From Lachnospiraceae bacterium (GTDB taxonomy: Bacteria; Bacillota; Clostridia; Lachnospirales; Lachnospiraceae), in the NCBI GenBank assembly GCA_017469405.1, contig JAFUGL010000047.1, positions 1-52,223 on the forward strand: a DNA stretch of 52,223 nucleotides, given 5' to 3'. A program made the position numbers and the translations under genes. A model generated the notes under the pieces. The model saw only the letters and a program-made list of their open reading frames with translations. It made no database searches and had not been told where the DNA came from. Numbering within the stretch: position 1 is the first letter of the stretch; each line of letters begins with the position of its first letter. This document shows, piece after piece, positions 1 to 7,500 of this stretch.

Positions 1-101
1 AAATGATTTACAAATGTCACCTTACTATGTTCTACCTTATCACTCTTTGGAAATGTTTTATCCCATTCAGTTACCAATTTTAATTCTTCCGTTTTCATCA
101 T
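1..101 (-). CDS. Alpha/beta hydrolase, N-terminal fragment (cut by window edge)
   Basis: Only the first 33 codons are in the window; the gene runs off the left edge. The visible start MMKTEELKLVTEWDKTFPKS, followed by DKVEHSKVTFVN, resembles the opening of a family of Firmicute alpha/beta hydrolases (YcjY or dienelactone-hydrolase-like), but the catalytic triad lies outside the window. A GGAGG ribosome-binding site at 111-115 sits 9 bases before the first of two adjacent ATG codons, which supports the start at 101. It is transcribed divergently from the LysR gene at 307, a usual arrangement for a LysR regulator and its target. The family call is from memory of the N-terminal sequence and is moderately sure. 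Confidence 0.6.
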   Translation of the reverse strand, partial: MMKTEELKLVTEWDKTFPKSDKVEHSKVTFVNH

Positions 102-201
102 GATTATATACCTCCATATGCTATAAACAAAAAATCAAATTAATATATTACTTCATTACATAATATAACATCTTGTATAATCATTTGCTAATTGTTATAA
201 T

Positions 202-217
202 GAATATCATGATATTC
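202..217. promoter_or_regulatory. 16-bp perfect palindrome in the divergent LysR/hydrolase intergenic region
   Basis: GAATATCATGATATTC reads the same on both strands. It lies between the divergent starts at 101 and 307 and contains ATATCATGATAT, compatible with the loose T-N11-A pattern bound by LysR-type proteins. It is therefore a candidate operator for the LysR regulator on its own and its neighbour's promoter. Binding is inferred. Confidence 0.45.
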
Positions 218-242
218 CTTTTAGGCATATCATATAGCAATG

Positions 243-272
243 AGCAGTGCGTAGCATTTCGAGTTCACTGCT
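243..272. repeat. Short inverted repeat in the LysR leader
   Basis: The arms AGCAGTG (243-249) and CACTGCT (266-272) are exact reverse complements separated by 16 bases, just upstream of the LysR ribosome-binding site. It could be a hairpin in the leader or a second regulator contact. It has no T-run and is not a terminator. Confidence 0.3.
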
Positions 273-306
273 ATAAAATATACACTGCTTAATCAGGAGA
301 ATCCTC

Positions 307-1182
307 ATGGAAATACGAACTTTAAGATACTTTCTTGCCGTAGCAAGAGAAGAAAATATGACCCGCGCTGCAGAAATACTGCATGTTACACAGCCCACAC
401 TTTCAAAGCAGTTGAAAGCCTTGGAGGATGAGCTTGGGAAGAAATTGTTTACCCGTCATTCCTTCAGCATCAAGCTTACTGATGAGGGAATATTACTCAA
501 AAACCGTGCAGAAGACCTTGTAAGTATGGCGGATAAGATAGAAAAGGAATTTGTCGCTCTTGATGATGTTACCGGAGGCGACCTTTACCTTGGACTGGCA
601 GAATCATATCAAATCAGTCTTCTTGTCAGAGAGATAAATACATTTAAGAAAAGCTATCCCGGACTCAGGTATCATATCACCAGTGGTGATACGGAACAGG
701 TTGCCGAAAAGCTTAATAAGGGTTTGCTTGATTTTGCTGTCCTTGCCGAGACCCCTGATTCATCTAAATATGAATCTCTCGTATTTCCCGAATCTGATAT
801 CTGGGGAGTTGTCATGCCCGCAGACTCTACCCTTGCGAAAAAAAAGGCCATCCGTGTGGATGACCTTATCGGTTTACCATTATTTTGTTCAGGTCAAGGT
901 TGGGAAAAGGATATACCAGGATGGGCTAAAGACAAAATGGATAAGCTGCATCTCGAAGGCTCTTTCCGCCTATCCTATAATGCATCGCTTTTCGCAAAGG
1001 AACATCTCGGCTACCTTCTCACCTTTGATAAGCTGGTAAATACCTCCTTGGAGAGTGGACTGGTATTTCGCCCACTTACACCTAAGCTTGAAACCAAGCT
1101 GTATCTTATATGGAAAAAACATCAGGCATTTTCACCGATAGCAGAGAGGTTCTTAAATCAGATGCGTCAGGCTCTGTCCTGA
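307..1182 (+). CDS. LysR family transcriptional regulator
   Basis: This 291-residue protein has the usual LysR length. An N-terminal winged helix-turn-helix covers about residues 1-60 (MEIRTLRYFLAVAREENMT, then TRAAEILHVTQPTLSKQLKALE). An effector-binding domain of periplasmic-binding-protein type follows (about 90-290). AGGAGA at 295-300 ends six bases before the ATG, which fixes the start. The gene is divergent from the hydrolase at 1-101 with a perfect palindrome between them, so it probably controls that gene and itself. The ligand cannot be read from the sequence. The family call is certain; the target is inference. Confidence 0.92.
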   Translation: MEIRTLRYFLAVAREENMTRAAEILHVTQPTLSKQLKALEDELGKKLFTRHSFSIKLTDEGILLKNRAEDLVSMADKIEKEFVALDDVTGGDLYLGLAESYQISLLVREINTFKKSYPGLRYHITSGDTEQVAEKLNKGLLDFAVLAETPDSSKYESLVFPESDIWGVVMPADSTLAKKKAIRVDDLIGLPLFCSGQGWEKDIPGWAKDKMDKLHLEGSFRLSYNASLFAKEHLGYLLTFDKLVNTSLESGLVFRPLTPKLETKLYLIWKKHQAFSPIAERFLNQMRQALS

Positions 1183-1220
1183 TAATATGCGTTACCTCTA
1201 TGCTGTCATTCTCGGCTCTT

Positions 1221-1838
1221 TTATCTTATAAAATGTGTCGGCTGCCATTCTTCTTTTTCAGGCAAACCGTATTTTTCCTTTCCAAGCTCGATACTCTTCA
1301 TAAGAAAAGTCATGTTTTTCGCAAGGACTCTCATTGTCTGAAGACCTTCTGCATCCTCTTTTGCCTGACCCGGTTCTCTGCCGTGCACGCTGTTCCAATA
1401 CTGACTTGATGCCACAGGCATTCCACAGATTGTAAAATACTTATTAAGCTCATCAAAGGTTGCAGATAAACCTCCACGTCTCGCAACAACAACACTTGCA
1501 CCAACTTTCATAGTCTTATCAAAATGTGTACTGTAAAACAATCTGTCAAGACAGGCAATCAAAGTTGCATTTGCCGAAGCATAATAAACCGGTGAAGCTA
1601 CCACAAGGCCGTCTGCCTCCTCAAACTTAGGTGCCAGCTCATTTACCACATCGTCAAATACGCATTGTCCCTTCTTAAAGCAGGTTCCACAGGCTATACA
1701 TCCACGCACATCCTTATTTCCAATCTGGACAACCTCTGCTTCTATGCCCTCCGCCTCAAATACCTTTACCATCTCATTAACTGCAATGGTTGTGTTTCCG
1801 TTTACTCTCGGACTTCCGTTAATAATTAATACTTTCAT
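1221..1838 (-). CDS. NAD(P)H-dependent FMN reductase / flavodoxin-fold oxidoreductase
   Basis: The 205-residue protein starts MKVLIINGSPRVNGNTTIAV, the flavin-phosphate loop of the NADPH-dependent FMN reductase family. It continues with GCIACGTCFKKGQCVFDD, the CxxC-x5-C cluster seen in iron-sulfur flavoproteins of this group, and VVASPVYYASANATL. It should bind FMN and move electrons from NAD(P)H or a ferredoxin/rubredoxin partner in the cytoplasm. I chose ATG at 1838 because GGGAGG lies just before it; an upstream in-frame codon would overlap that site. It is the last gene of marR-MBL/rubredoxin-FMN reductase, 20 bases after its neighbour, so it may reduce the rubredoxin domain encoded there (inference). 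Confidence 0.85.
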   Translation of the reverse strand: MKVLIINGSPRVNGNTTIAVNEMVKVFEAEGIEAEVVQIGNKDVRGCIACGTCFKKGQCVFDDVVNELAPKFEEADGLVVASPVYYASANATLIACLDRLFYSTHFDKTMKVGASVVVARRGGLSATFDELNKYFTICGMPVASSQYWNSVHGREPGQAKEDAEGLQTMRVLAKNMTFLMKSIELGKEKYGLPEKEEWQPTHFIR

Positions 1839-1858
1839 CTTTTTTCCTCCCTGCAAAT

Positions 1859-2800
1859 CTAAGCCTTATTAAACTTATCCTTGCCCTGCTTACATCTCGG
1901 ACATTTCCAGTCCTCCGGCAGTTCTTCAAAAGCAACACCTTCATGCTCATCAGGATCATATATATATCCGCAGATGGAGCAGACATACTTACCTGAGCTT
2001 TCAGTTTGACTTAAATCCACTTCGGCAAATACTGTCGGAACAGGATTATCCAGATCCATCACTCGTTTTGCTTCCAGATTCTCATAGCCTTGCGGAGTAT
2101 GAGTTCCCATATAAACAGTCGGATGATTACGGACAAATTCCCTTACTCTGTCAAGGGTATCGCGGGCTGCAGGAAGATTGTCAAATACTACAGAGAGCTT
2201 GTTTTCATAAAGAGCTTCATCCACATAGGTGATATCTGCTTCAAACATATAGAACAGACCATCATTTTCAGCAATCACAAGGCTGTTTCCGTTTGTGTGT
2301 CCTTTTGCTTTTACAAGGTATATACCATCCTGAATTTTCTGGCTCTCAGGGAAATTGTAATATGCTCCATCCGTAAAGCTTACAGGAACAAAATTATCTA
2401 TTCCCTGAAGCTCATCGGCAGAAAGCTCTTCCTCATTTACATATATCTTCGCATTTGGGAAGGATTTCAGTTCTCCCGAATGGTCACCATGCTTATGTGT
2501 GAGAAGTATCTTCGTTACCTGTTCCGGCTTATAACCAAGAGCGGCAAATGCCTCCATATAACTGCAGATATCCTTTCCGGTGTAAATGATACTATTTTCA
2601 TCCGGTACCTCTTCCGGAGTTCCTGCCGGCAAACCCGTGTCCACAAGAATCACATCATCTCCCGTATCGATCAGATAATTCTGAAGACTGCCACGATACT
2701 TTACCTTGGAATCAAACTTGTCTGCTCCTTCCTCGCCTCCAAATACAAAAGGCTGTGCATAAAATCCATCCTTTCTGAATTTAACTGCTTTAATTTCCAT
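1859..2800 (-). CDS. Metallo-beta-lactamase-fold protein fused to a C-terminal rubredoxin
   Basis: Residues about 35-245 form a metallo-beta-lactamase domain with H102-K-H104-G-D106-H107, H168, D189 and H234 as metal ligands. Residues 272-313 are a full rubredoxin: C274-x2-C277-GYIYDP and C300-x2-C303 in [10 protein letters not shown]. The family uses a two-metal site for hydrolysis or, in flavodiiron proteins, for O2 or NO reduction. The ligand motif HxHxDH is the hydrolase type, not the HxExD type of flavodiiron proteins, and the flavodoxin domain is missing, although a separate flavodoxin-fold reductase follows. AGGAGG precedes the ATG. It sits 12 bases behind the OhrR-like regulator. A role in redox or oxidative-stress chemistry is inferred; the substrate is unknown. 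Confidence 0.88.
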   Translation of the reverse strand: MEIKAVKFRKDGFYAQPFVFGGEEGADKFDSKVKYRGSLQNYLIDTGDDVILVDTGLPAGTPEEVPDENSIIYTGKDICSYMEAFAALGYKPEQVTKILLTHKHGDHSGELKSFPNAKIYVNEEELSADELQGIDNFVPVSFTDGAYYNFPESQKIQDGIYLVKAKGHTNGNSLVIAENDGLFYMFEADITYVDEALYENKLSVVFDNLPAARDTLDRVREFVRNHPTVYMGTHTPQGYENLEAKRVMDLDNPVPTVFAEVDLSQTESSGKYVCSICGYIYDPDEHEGVAFEELPEDWKCPRCKQGKDKFNKA

Positions 2801-2812
2801 TGTAATCCTCCT

Positions 2813-3271
2813 TTACATTTTCTTTTCCATGCTTATAAGCAAGTGATTTAAAAGTTCTTGAAGCATCAGAAGATCCTCCTCCGGAAGCGGTATACAATCC
2901 CGGATTTCCCCGGGTACGCTCTTTGCCTTTTCCTTCAGATTCCGACCTTCCTGCGTCAATGTAATATATAGCTTTCGCACATTCCCATCAGGCTTTATCC
3001 TGTTTATAAGACCTAATCTCTCCAACCTTTTCAGAAGCGGTGCAAGTGTACCCGAATCAAGATGTACCTTCCTTCCAAGCATCCCTTCAGTCATATCGCC
3101 ATGTTCCCACAGCACCATCATCACAAGATACTGGGTATATGTCAGGTTTAACTCGGAAAGAGGTTTACGGTACTGCCTGACTATTTCCTTTGCACAGGCA
3201 TAGAGTGGAAAACAAAACTGATCTTTAAGCCGTGGGACATCATCTTTATTTAACGTCTCGGTATCAGTCAT
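2813..3271 (-). CDS. ohrR: MarR family regulator, OhrR-like organic-peroxide sensor
   Basis: The 152-residue winged-helix protein closely follows OhrR: QFCFPLYACAKEI near the N-terminus places Cys20 where the peroxide-reactive cysteine of OhrR lies, then YTQYLVMMVLWEH and LDSGTLAPLLKRLERLGLI in the DNA-binding part. A second cysteine at about residue 126 (RDCIPLPEED) sits where two-cysteine OhrR proteins have theirs. Oxidation should release DNA. I start at ATG 3271 (GGAG seven bases before it); the longer frame would translate through the terminator hairpin at 3302-3333. It heads the operon with the rubredoxin fusion and FMN reductase and probably represses it. The ohrR symbol rests on sequence likeness. 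Confidence 0.8.
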   Translation of the reverse strand: MTDTETLNKDDVPRLKDQFCFPLYACAKEIVRQYRKPLSELNLTYTQYLVMMVLWEHGDMTEGMLGRKVHLDSGTLAPLLKRLERLGLINRIKPDGNVRKLYITLTQEGRNLKEKAKSVPGEIRDCIPLPEEDLLMLQELLNHLLISMEKKM

Positions 3272-3301
3272 AATATAACTCCATAATTCATTTATCTTTA
3301 C

Positions 3302-3333
3302 AAAAAAGGCTGGCGCGTATTGCCACGTCAGCC
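3302..3333 (-). terminator. Rho-independent terminator after the ferritin-like gene
   Basis: On the minus strand GGCTGACGTG pairs with CGCGCCAGCC around a GCAATA loop (one A-C mismatch, one T-G wobble), followed by TTTTTTG. It lies about 70 bases after the ferritin-like stop at 3400 and just before the OhrR-like gene, so it separates them or lets only part of the transcription through. Confidence 0.7.
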
Positions 3334-3399
3334 TCTTCATTTTCTTGCTTCTCTGCTGTTTACAAATTAAATCTAATCAGTAAACCATGTAACCGTCTC

Positions 3400-3864
3400 T
3401 TAATCGCCGAGTTGTTCAATCAGATAGTTATCGTAACCAATCTTTTCGATAATTCCCAGATGCTTTGCTACCCATGCACGATGGTCTGACTCACATTCAA
3501 CAAAGCTTTCAACCAGCTTTCTGGTAATGGAATCATCTGTAAGAGCAGCTGCAACCTTTTCAAGCTCTTCAACACCCTTCTGCTCTCTGAATCCGTCATC
3601 CCAATCCTTTAAGAGATCTTTAATTTCACAGAAAATAGGCTGCTCGACACATCCAAACACAGGCTGTCCGCCAAGCGCAACGATTCTTTCTGTACATTTT
3701 ATAGCTTCTTCCAATTCTTCTTCTGCTTCTTCTTTACAACGATCTGCAAACTTTCCAAAGCCCTGCGCACGGAAAGTCGCCTCATGGATGTAGTCTGCCT
3801 GTGAGCTGGAATACCATGCAATCGCATAATCGTTGAGCATCTTGATTTTTTCATCTAATGTCAT
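3400..3864 (-). CDS. Ferritin-like (bacterioferritin/Dps-type) protein
   Basis: This 154-residue, mostly helical and acidic protein has metal-ligand-like pairs of the ferritin-like four-helix family: EATFRAQGFGKFADRC and EEAEEELEEAIKCTERI in the first half, and ESFVECESDHRAWVAKHLG in the last helix (Glu and His three to four residues apart). It would store iron or use H2O2 to oxidise it in the cytoplasm. ATG at 3864 has GGAGGT at normal spacing, which favours it over a longer frame. A 12-bp palindrome lies upstream at 3904-3915 and a terminator follows. Beside an OhrR-like sensor and a rubredoxin fusion, it fits an oxidative-stress neighbourhood. The exact subfamily is not resolved. Confidence 0.75.
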   Translation of the reverse strand: MTLDEKIKMLNDYAIAWYSSSQADYIHEATFRAQGFGKFADRCKEEAEEELEEAIKCTERIVALGGQPVFGCVEQPIFCEIKDLLKDWDDGFREQKGVEELEKVAAALTDDSITRKLVESFVECESDHRAWVAKHLGIIEKIGYDNYLIEQLGD

Positions 3865-3903
3865 AATAACATACCTCCAAAGTTTTTTAAACGTTAATTG
3901 CTT

Positions 3904-3915
3904 GTTGTGCACAAC
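3904..3915. promoter_or_regulatory. 12-bp palindrome upstream of the ferritin-like gene
   Basis: GTTGTGCACAAC is perfectly palindromic and lies 40 bases before the ferritin-like start codon, where a promoter-proximal operator would be. Candidate regulators are unknown. No convincing -35/-10 pair was identified around it. Confidence 0.4.
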
Positions 3916-4015
3916 TAAATATTAATTGAAGGTCTGTTTCAAGTCACGTTATAATCCAACTCATTTATAAAATTATTTAACAGATTGATAAAAATATAAA
4001 GTTTTTAATTCAAAT

Positions 4016-4567
4016 TTACTCGCAAATATATGGTCTTAGCACTTCAGGGATGCTCTCTTCCATCAGATTGGCTACCTGCTCATAGGTTAAATCGTTTTTT
4101 TCTATGAGCCAGTCATAGAGAAACTGATTTGTCCCATAACAGAACATTTTCACAACAGCATCCAAGTCCTGTGGACATTCGCTGACATTAAGCTTTTTCT
4201 TAATCTCATTTTCTATAAACCGTATATTCATATCAGACATCTGAAATAAAAATGAATCCCTACCGCTTGTATGCTTAAGCGCATTTACCATAAATTTCCG
4301 GTTTTCATCATAAAATCGCATGCCGTCCAGAAATGTATCCTTAAATACATAACCGTTCCTTCCAACCTTACTGATATTCTTTCCGGTTTCTTGTGCATAG
4401 ATCCAGGCAATCATATCATACTTATCCTTGAAGTACCTGTAAAATGTAGGCTGTGTCACATCACAGTTATCCACGATATTGGCGATTGTAATTTTGTTTA
4501 TGGGTGTTTTCTCTGCCAATTCCAAAAAGGAATCTGCCAGAAGTTCCTTCGTAGTTTTTTTCTTCAT
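4016..4567 (-). CDS. TetR/AcrR family regulator
   Basis: The 183-residue protein has a TetR-type helix-turn-helix at about residues 8-50 (INKITIANIVDNCDVTQPTF, then YRYFKDKYDMIAWIY), where the YRYFKDK stretch is diagnostic. The C-terminal half resembles the DhaS-like TetR group with a helical ligand pocket. AGGATAG precedes the ATG. The flanking genes are unrelated accessory genes and no operator was recognised in the short flanks, so the target is unknown. Confidence 0.88.
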   Translation of the reverse strand: MKKKTTKELLADSFLELAEKTPINKITIANIVDNCDVTQPTFYRYFKDKYDMIAWIYAQETGKNISKVGRNGYVFKDTFLDGMRFYDENRKFMVNALKHTSGRDSFLFQMSDMNIRFIENEIKKKLNVSECPQDLDAVVKMFCYGTNQFLYDWLIEKNDLTYEQVANLMEESIPEVLRPYICE

Positions 4568-4618
4568 TTATTCTATCCTGCCTTACAATCAAATTTTTCC
4601 TTCTATCAATCCTCAGCC

Positions 4619-5584
4619 CTATAAAAGATTCAATCTCATATCCGTATATTTTTGAACCTTATCTTCAAAACCCAATTTTTTATATATCGGATATCCTTCA
4701 TCGGTTGCCATCAGGTCAATGCGACAAATATGATGTTCCTTAGCATATTCCATCATATTGCTCATAAGCTTCGTGCATACTCCTCTGCCACGGTATTTTT
4801 CTTCTGTATACACACTAAGCACCTCGGAATCATATCCATTTGGAAGAAATGGATTTGCAGGTTTCTCAATAATAAGAAGATACGCGGCAGCAACAAGCCT
4901 GCCCTCCGCCCTTGCAACAAATGCGATCAGTTTCTTCCCGAGTTCTCTCTCAAAATATCCCGGAAGCTGGTCTTGCATACTTTCTTTTTCCTTATCGGTG
5001 ATAGAGCCAAAATCATCTATCATATAAAGGATTCTAAGCCTTATCAATTCCGGGATATCACTTAAGTTTGCGATATCATATATTATGCTTTCTGTCTCAT
5101 CGGTAGGAATATCCATCTCACTCTTTTCTGTGACTCTAACACTCTTATAAAGACTGATATGGGCATCTAAATCCTTGAATCCGTTTTTGTGATAGAAATG
5201 ATAAGACGGTTTATCATTATCTGTTTGAAGAAATATACCGGCCAAACCCTTCTTGCTAATATCATCCTCAATAAGTGAGAGAAACCTTGAACCGATTCCC
5301 TGACCCTAATATGCAGATGAGACGCAAAGCTCTTCTATATTGTAATTTGTCCCCTCCCACCAATGATTGATTTTTCCGACGGACATACATACCAGTTTTC
5401 CGGCAATCAGCAAACCGTAATTTAATGCGCCATATGCACCGGATATATCCTTCATATATTCATTTAACTGTATACTGTCACTCCAATCATCATTCCATGG
5501 TTCGCCGGTAAATGCTTCTTTGTATAGTTCTGCCATCTGTGGAAGATATGATTCATCCAATATAATAAAATCTTCCTTATCCAT
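4619..5584 (-). pseudogene. Tandem double-GNAT acetyltransferase broken by an in-frame amber codon
   Basis: From ATG 5584 one frame runs to a stop at 4619-4621 and is interrupted only by TAG at 5306-5308. The first part (92 residues, MDKEDFIILDESYLPQMAEL) and the sequence after the stop (GQGIGSRFLSLIEDD) together give one GNAT domain: the amber replaces the residue in the acetyl-CoA pyrophosphate-loop motif between CVSSAY and GQGIGS. A second GNAT domain follows (about residues 150-320; EEKYRGRGVCTKLMSNMM). Lys AAG or Gln CAG to TAG would be a single change. No good ribosome-binding site restarts translation after it, so the gene is probably dead or yields a truncated protein. Readthrough or a sequencing error are alternatives. 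Its start overlaps the SAP-like gene by 8 bases. Confidence 0.8.
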
Positions 5585-6209
5585 TCACTTCACCGCCTTC
5601 TGCATTCTTAGCATCCTTATACTTTTCAAGAAGATCGTGAGAATACTCTTTCTTCATATCCGATTCTCTGACGATCTTCCACAAAGCCGCTGCTGCCTTC
5701 AAACGTTCATTAAATACTTTCGTTGCCTCATCTTCACAGAAATCTTTTACAAATTTATTCCATTGAAGTGCAGACTTATCATAAACAGCATAGGTCTTTT
5801 TGCCATAATAAATGTCCAACAGATCGCCCAACGTGAAACTTTCATCTCCGTTTTCCTTTACTGCCTTTACTGTCGCCACCATATCTACATTAAATTTGAA
5901 GTTCTCTTCTTCAGTCTGTTGTCTAAAGAACTCTCGAAATCTGTTGCCAAAAGTAAAGCCACACTCTATCAGCCCTGTCTGTAGCGTAAGATCTGTAACA
6001 ACGTTCTTCTTTTTCCGGCTTTTCAATTTCCTGTCAGGTAATATCTTCTCTCCGGAGAAATACGCTTCAATCACCTTGTTAAGTTCTATCTTTCCGCTTG
6101 GTGCATTCAGACCATGCGCCTTGCATATTTTTATCAGTTCATCCCTATACCAGTAATACTTGCTGAACTCCGCATAATCCTTTATATCATCAAATTCAGG
6201 TCTATCCAT
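5577..6209 (-). CDS. Protein with N-terminal SAP-like domain
   Basis: This 210-residue protein begins MDRPEFDDIKDYAEFSKYYW. Residues about 20-55 (RDELIKICKAHGLNAPSGKI, then ELNKVIEAYF) look like a SAP-type helix-loop-helix of the kind that binds nucleic acid or DNA ends. The remainder is charged and helical, ending KEYSHDLLEKYKDAKNAEGG. The family name is unknown to me with certainty; similar proteins are annotated as SAP or DUF6434-type. It lies 25 bases behind rhuM, and its stop overlaps the start of the broken acetyltransferase, so the three are likely co-translated. The function is unknown. Confidence 0.65.
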   Translation of the reverse strand: MDRPEFDDIKDYAEFSKYYWYRDELIKICKAHGLNAPSGKIELNKVIEAYFSGEKILPDRKLKSRKKKNVVTDLTLQTGLIECGFTFGNRFREFFRQQTEEENFKFNVDMVATVKAVKENGDESFTLGDLLDIYYGKKTYAVYDKSALQWNKFVKDFCEDEATKVFNERLKAAAALWKIVRESDMKKEYSHDLLEKYKDAKNAEGGEVNG

Positions 6210-6234
6210 TTATAACAATCCACCCTATATTTTT

Positions 6235-7257
6235 TTATTTCTGATTTTCAATCATTTTCTTTATCGTCTTATCAAAATCCGATTCAATAGGCTGGGTTTT
6301 ATTGAATACTTCATATTCAGCATTTGCCTTATCAATCGCCTGCCTATGAGATATTCTTCCGTTATCCTTAAGTATCTTGTATTGACGAAATTCGAGAAAA
6401 GCGTTTACACTCTTTCCAAACTCCTCCATCGTGAATACATTCTCACGCTCGATCAGATCCTCAATATAGTCAAAATATCCTGTTACTGCACGTTCCAATT
6501 GACGAATCTGTTTCTCATCCAAGTAATTCTTTGCAACCGAAACGTCAGATTTTAGTATTCTGCCATCCGGAGCATTCTTCCAAGTTGTAAGACCCATATG
6601 TTCCTTTTCATGATTCGCTGACTCATAAACAATTTCCGCAGCTGTATGATTAGTAATTGCATAATGGAACTTATTCTGAATAGTGGCATAAAAATGATAA
6701 GCCATTTCAGAATCCTTTGTATAATCAATACTACACTCTGCAAAAATATCAGTTATCTGCTGCCATATACGACGTTCACTGGCTCTGATTGAACGCACAC
6801 GTTCTAACAATTCTCGGAAGTAATCTTTTCCGAAGGCTGTTTTACCTTGTTTTAAGCGGTCGTCATCAAGAACAAAGCCTTTTGTCATATATTCTTTTAG
6901 AACTGTAGTAGCCCAGATTCTAAACCGTGTAGCTTTTTTTGAGTTTACTCTGTAACCAACCGATATAATAGCATCCAGATTGTAAAACATTGCTTCTCCA
7001 GTTTGAGTTTTATCTGGCATAGCTCCATGAGGACTGGTTATTTCCATTTTGGAAACAACCACCTTTTCATCTAATTCCCCTTCTTCAAAAATCTTTTTTA
7101 AATGCTTACTAATTGCCGGAACTTGTACTCCAAACAACTCCGCCATAGCCTTCTGTGTAATCCATAGACTATCATTCATTATATATGCATCAACGGAAAC
7201 ATCCCCTTCATCCGAATGATAGAGAACCATTTCCATTTGCTTGTCAAAATCTCTCAT
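6235..7257 (-). CDS. rhuM: RhuM family protein
   Basis: The 340-residue protein matches the RhuM family (virulence-associated protein first named in Salmonella). An N-terminal winged-helix-like segment includes SLWITQKAMAELFGVQVPAI followed by SKHLKKIFEEGEL, then AMFYNLDAIISVGYRVNSKK, ATRFRIWATTVLKEYMTKGF and a C-terminal part with NEM-free helical repeats ending in IESDFDKTIKKMIE. The first part resembles phage anti-repressor/KilA-type DNA-binding modules. RhuM genes are common on genomic islands; their biochemical role is unknown. GGAGG lies before the ATG. It sits in the middle of the HTH-nuclease/RhuM/SAP/GNAT run. Confidence 0.9.
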   Translation of the reverse strand: MRDFDKQMEMVLYHSDEGDVSVDAYIMNDSLWITQKAMAELFGVQVPAISKHLKKIFEEGELDEKVVVSKMEITSPHGAMPDKTQTGEAMFYNLDAIISVGYRVNSKKATRFRIWATTVLKEYMTKGFVLDDDRLKQGKTAFGKDYFRELLERVRSIRASERRIWQQITDIFAECSIDYTKDSEMAYHFYATIQNKFHYAITNHTAAEIVYESANHEKEHMGLTTWKNAPDGRILKSDVSVAKNYLDEKQIRQLERAVTGYFDYIEDLIERENVFTMEEFGKSVNAFLEFRQYKILKDNGRISHRQAIDKANAEYEVFNKTQPIESDFDKTIKKMIENQK

Positions 7258-7293
7258 AAAAGGTTTTCCTCCTTTTCAAGAATAAACACCATC

Positions 7294-7500
7294 TCACAGA
7301 TTATTTAAACTATTCATATTACTCAGATTTTCCGCAAGTTCCGATTTATCTTCAATTTTCCATCCACGTAATATTATGTCCATTAATCTTTCTTTCCTTA
7401 AATTTGTCATTTGTTGATCATTCGTATTGACAACAATTCTTTTTTTTGATAAAGTGTAGCCAAAAGAAACGAAGTTTTCTACCGTACAGTTTTTACTCAA
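7294..7500 (-). CDS. Possible small protein between the HTH gene and rhuM
   Basis: A 68-codon frame opens with TTG at 7500, overlapping the last bases of the HTH gene, and encodes MSKNCTVENFVSFGYTLSKK plus a charged tail. No Shine-Dalgarno sequence precedes the TTG. A shorter start at the internal ATG of MDIILRGWKIEDKSELAENL has AAGGAAAG at a usable distance and would give 29 residues. No family is recognised. It may be a real small gene, a decayed fragment, or chance. Confidence 0.3.
   Translation of the reverse strand: MSKNCTVENFVSFGYTLSKKRIVVNTNDQQMTNLRKERLMDIILRGWKIEDKSELAENLSNMNSLNNL

Noticed and set aside
1859-2800. Flavodiiron (ROO/FprA) protein.
   Set aside because: The flavodoxin domain is absent and the metal motif is HxHxDH, not HxExD, so it is called an MBL-rubredoxin fusion instead.
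3272-3340. Longer N-terminus for the OhrR-like regulator.
   Set aside because: The extra codons are the terminator hairpin read in frame, and a ribosome-binding site supports ATG 3271.
5306-5308. Selenocysteine or pyrrolysine recoding in the GNAT gene.
   Set aside because: Selenocysteine uses TGA, and no SECIS-like hairpin or pyrrolysine machinery is seen. A recent nonsense mutation is simpler.
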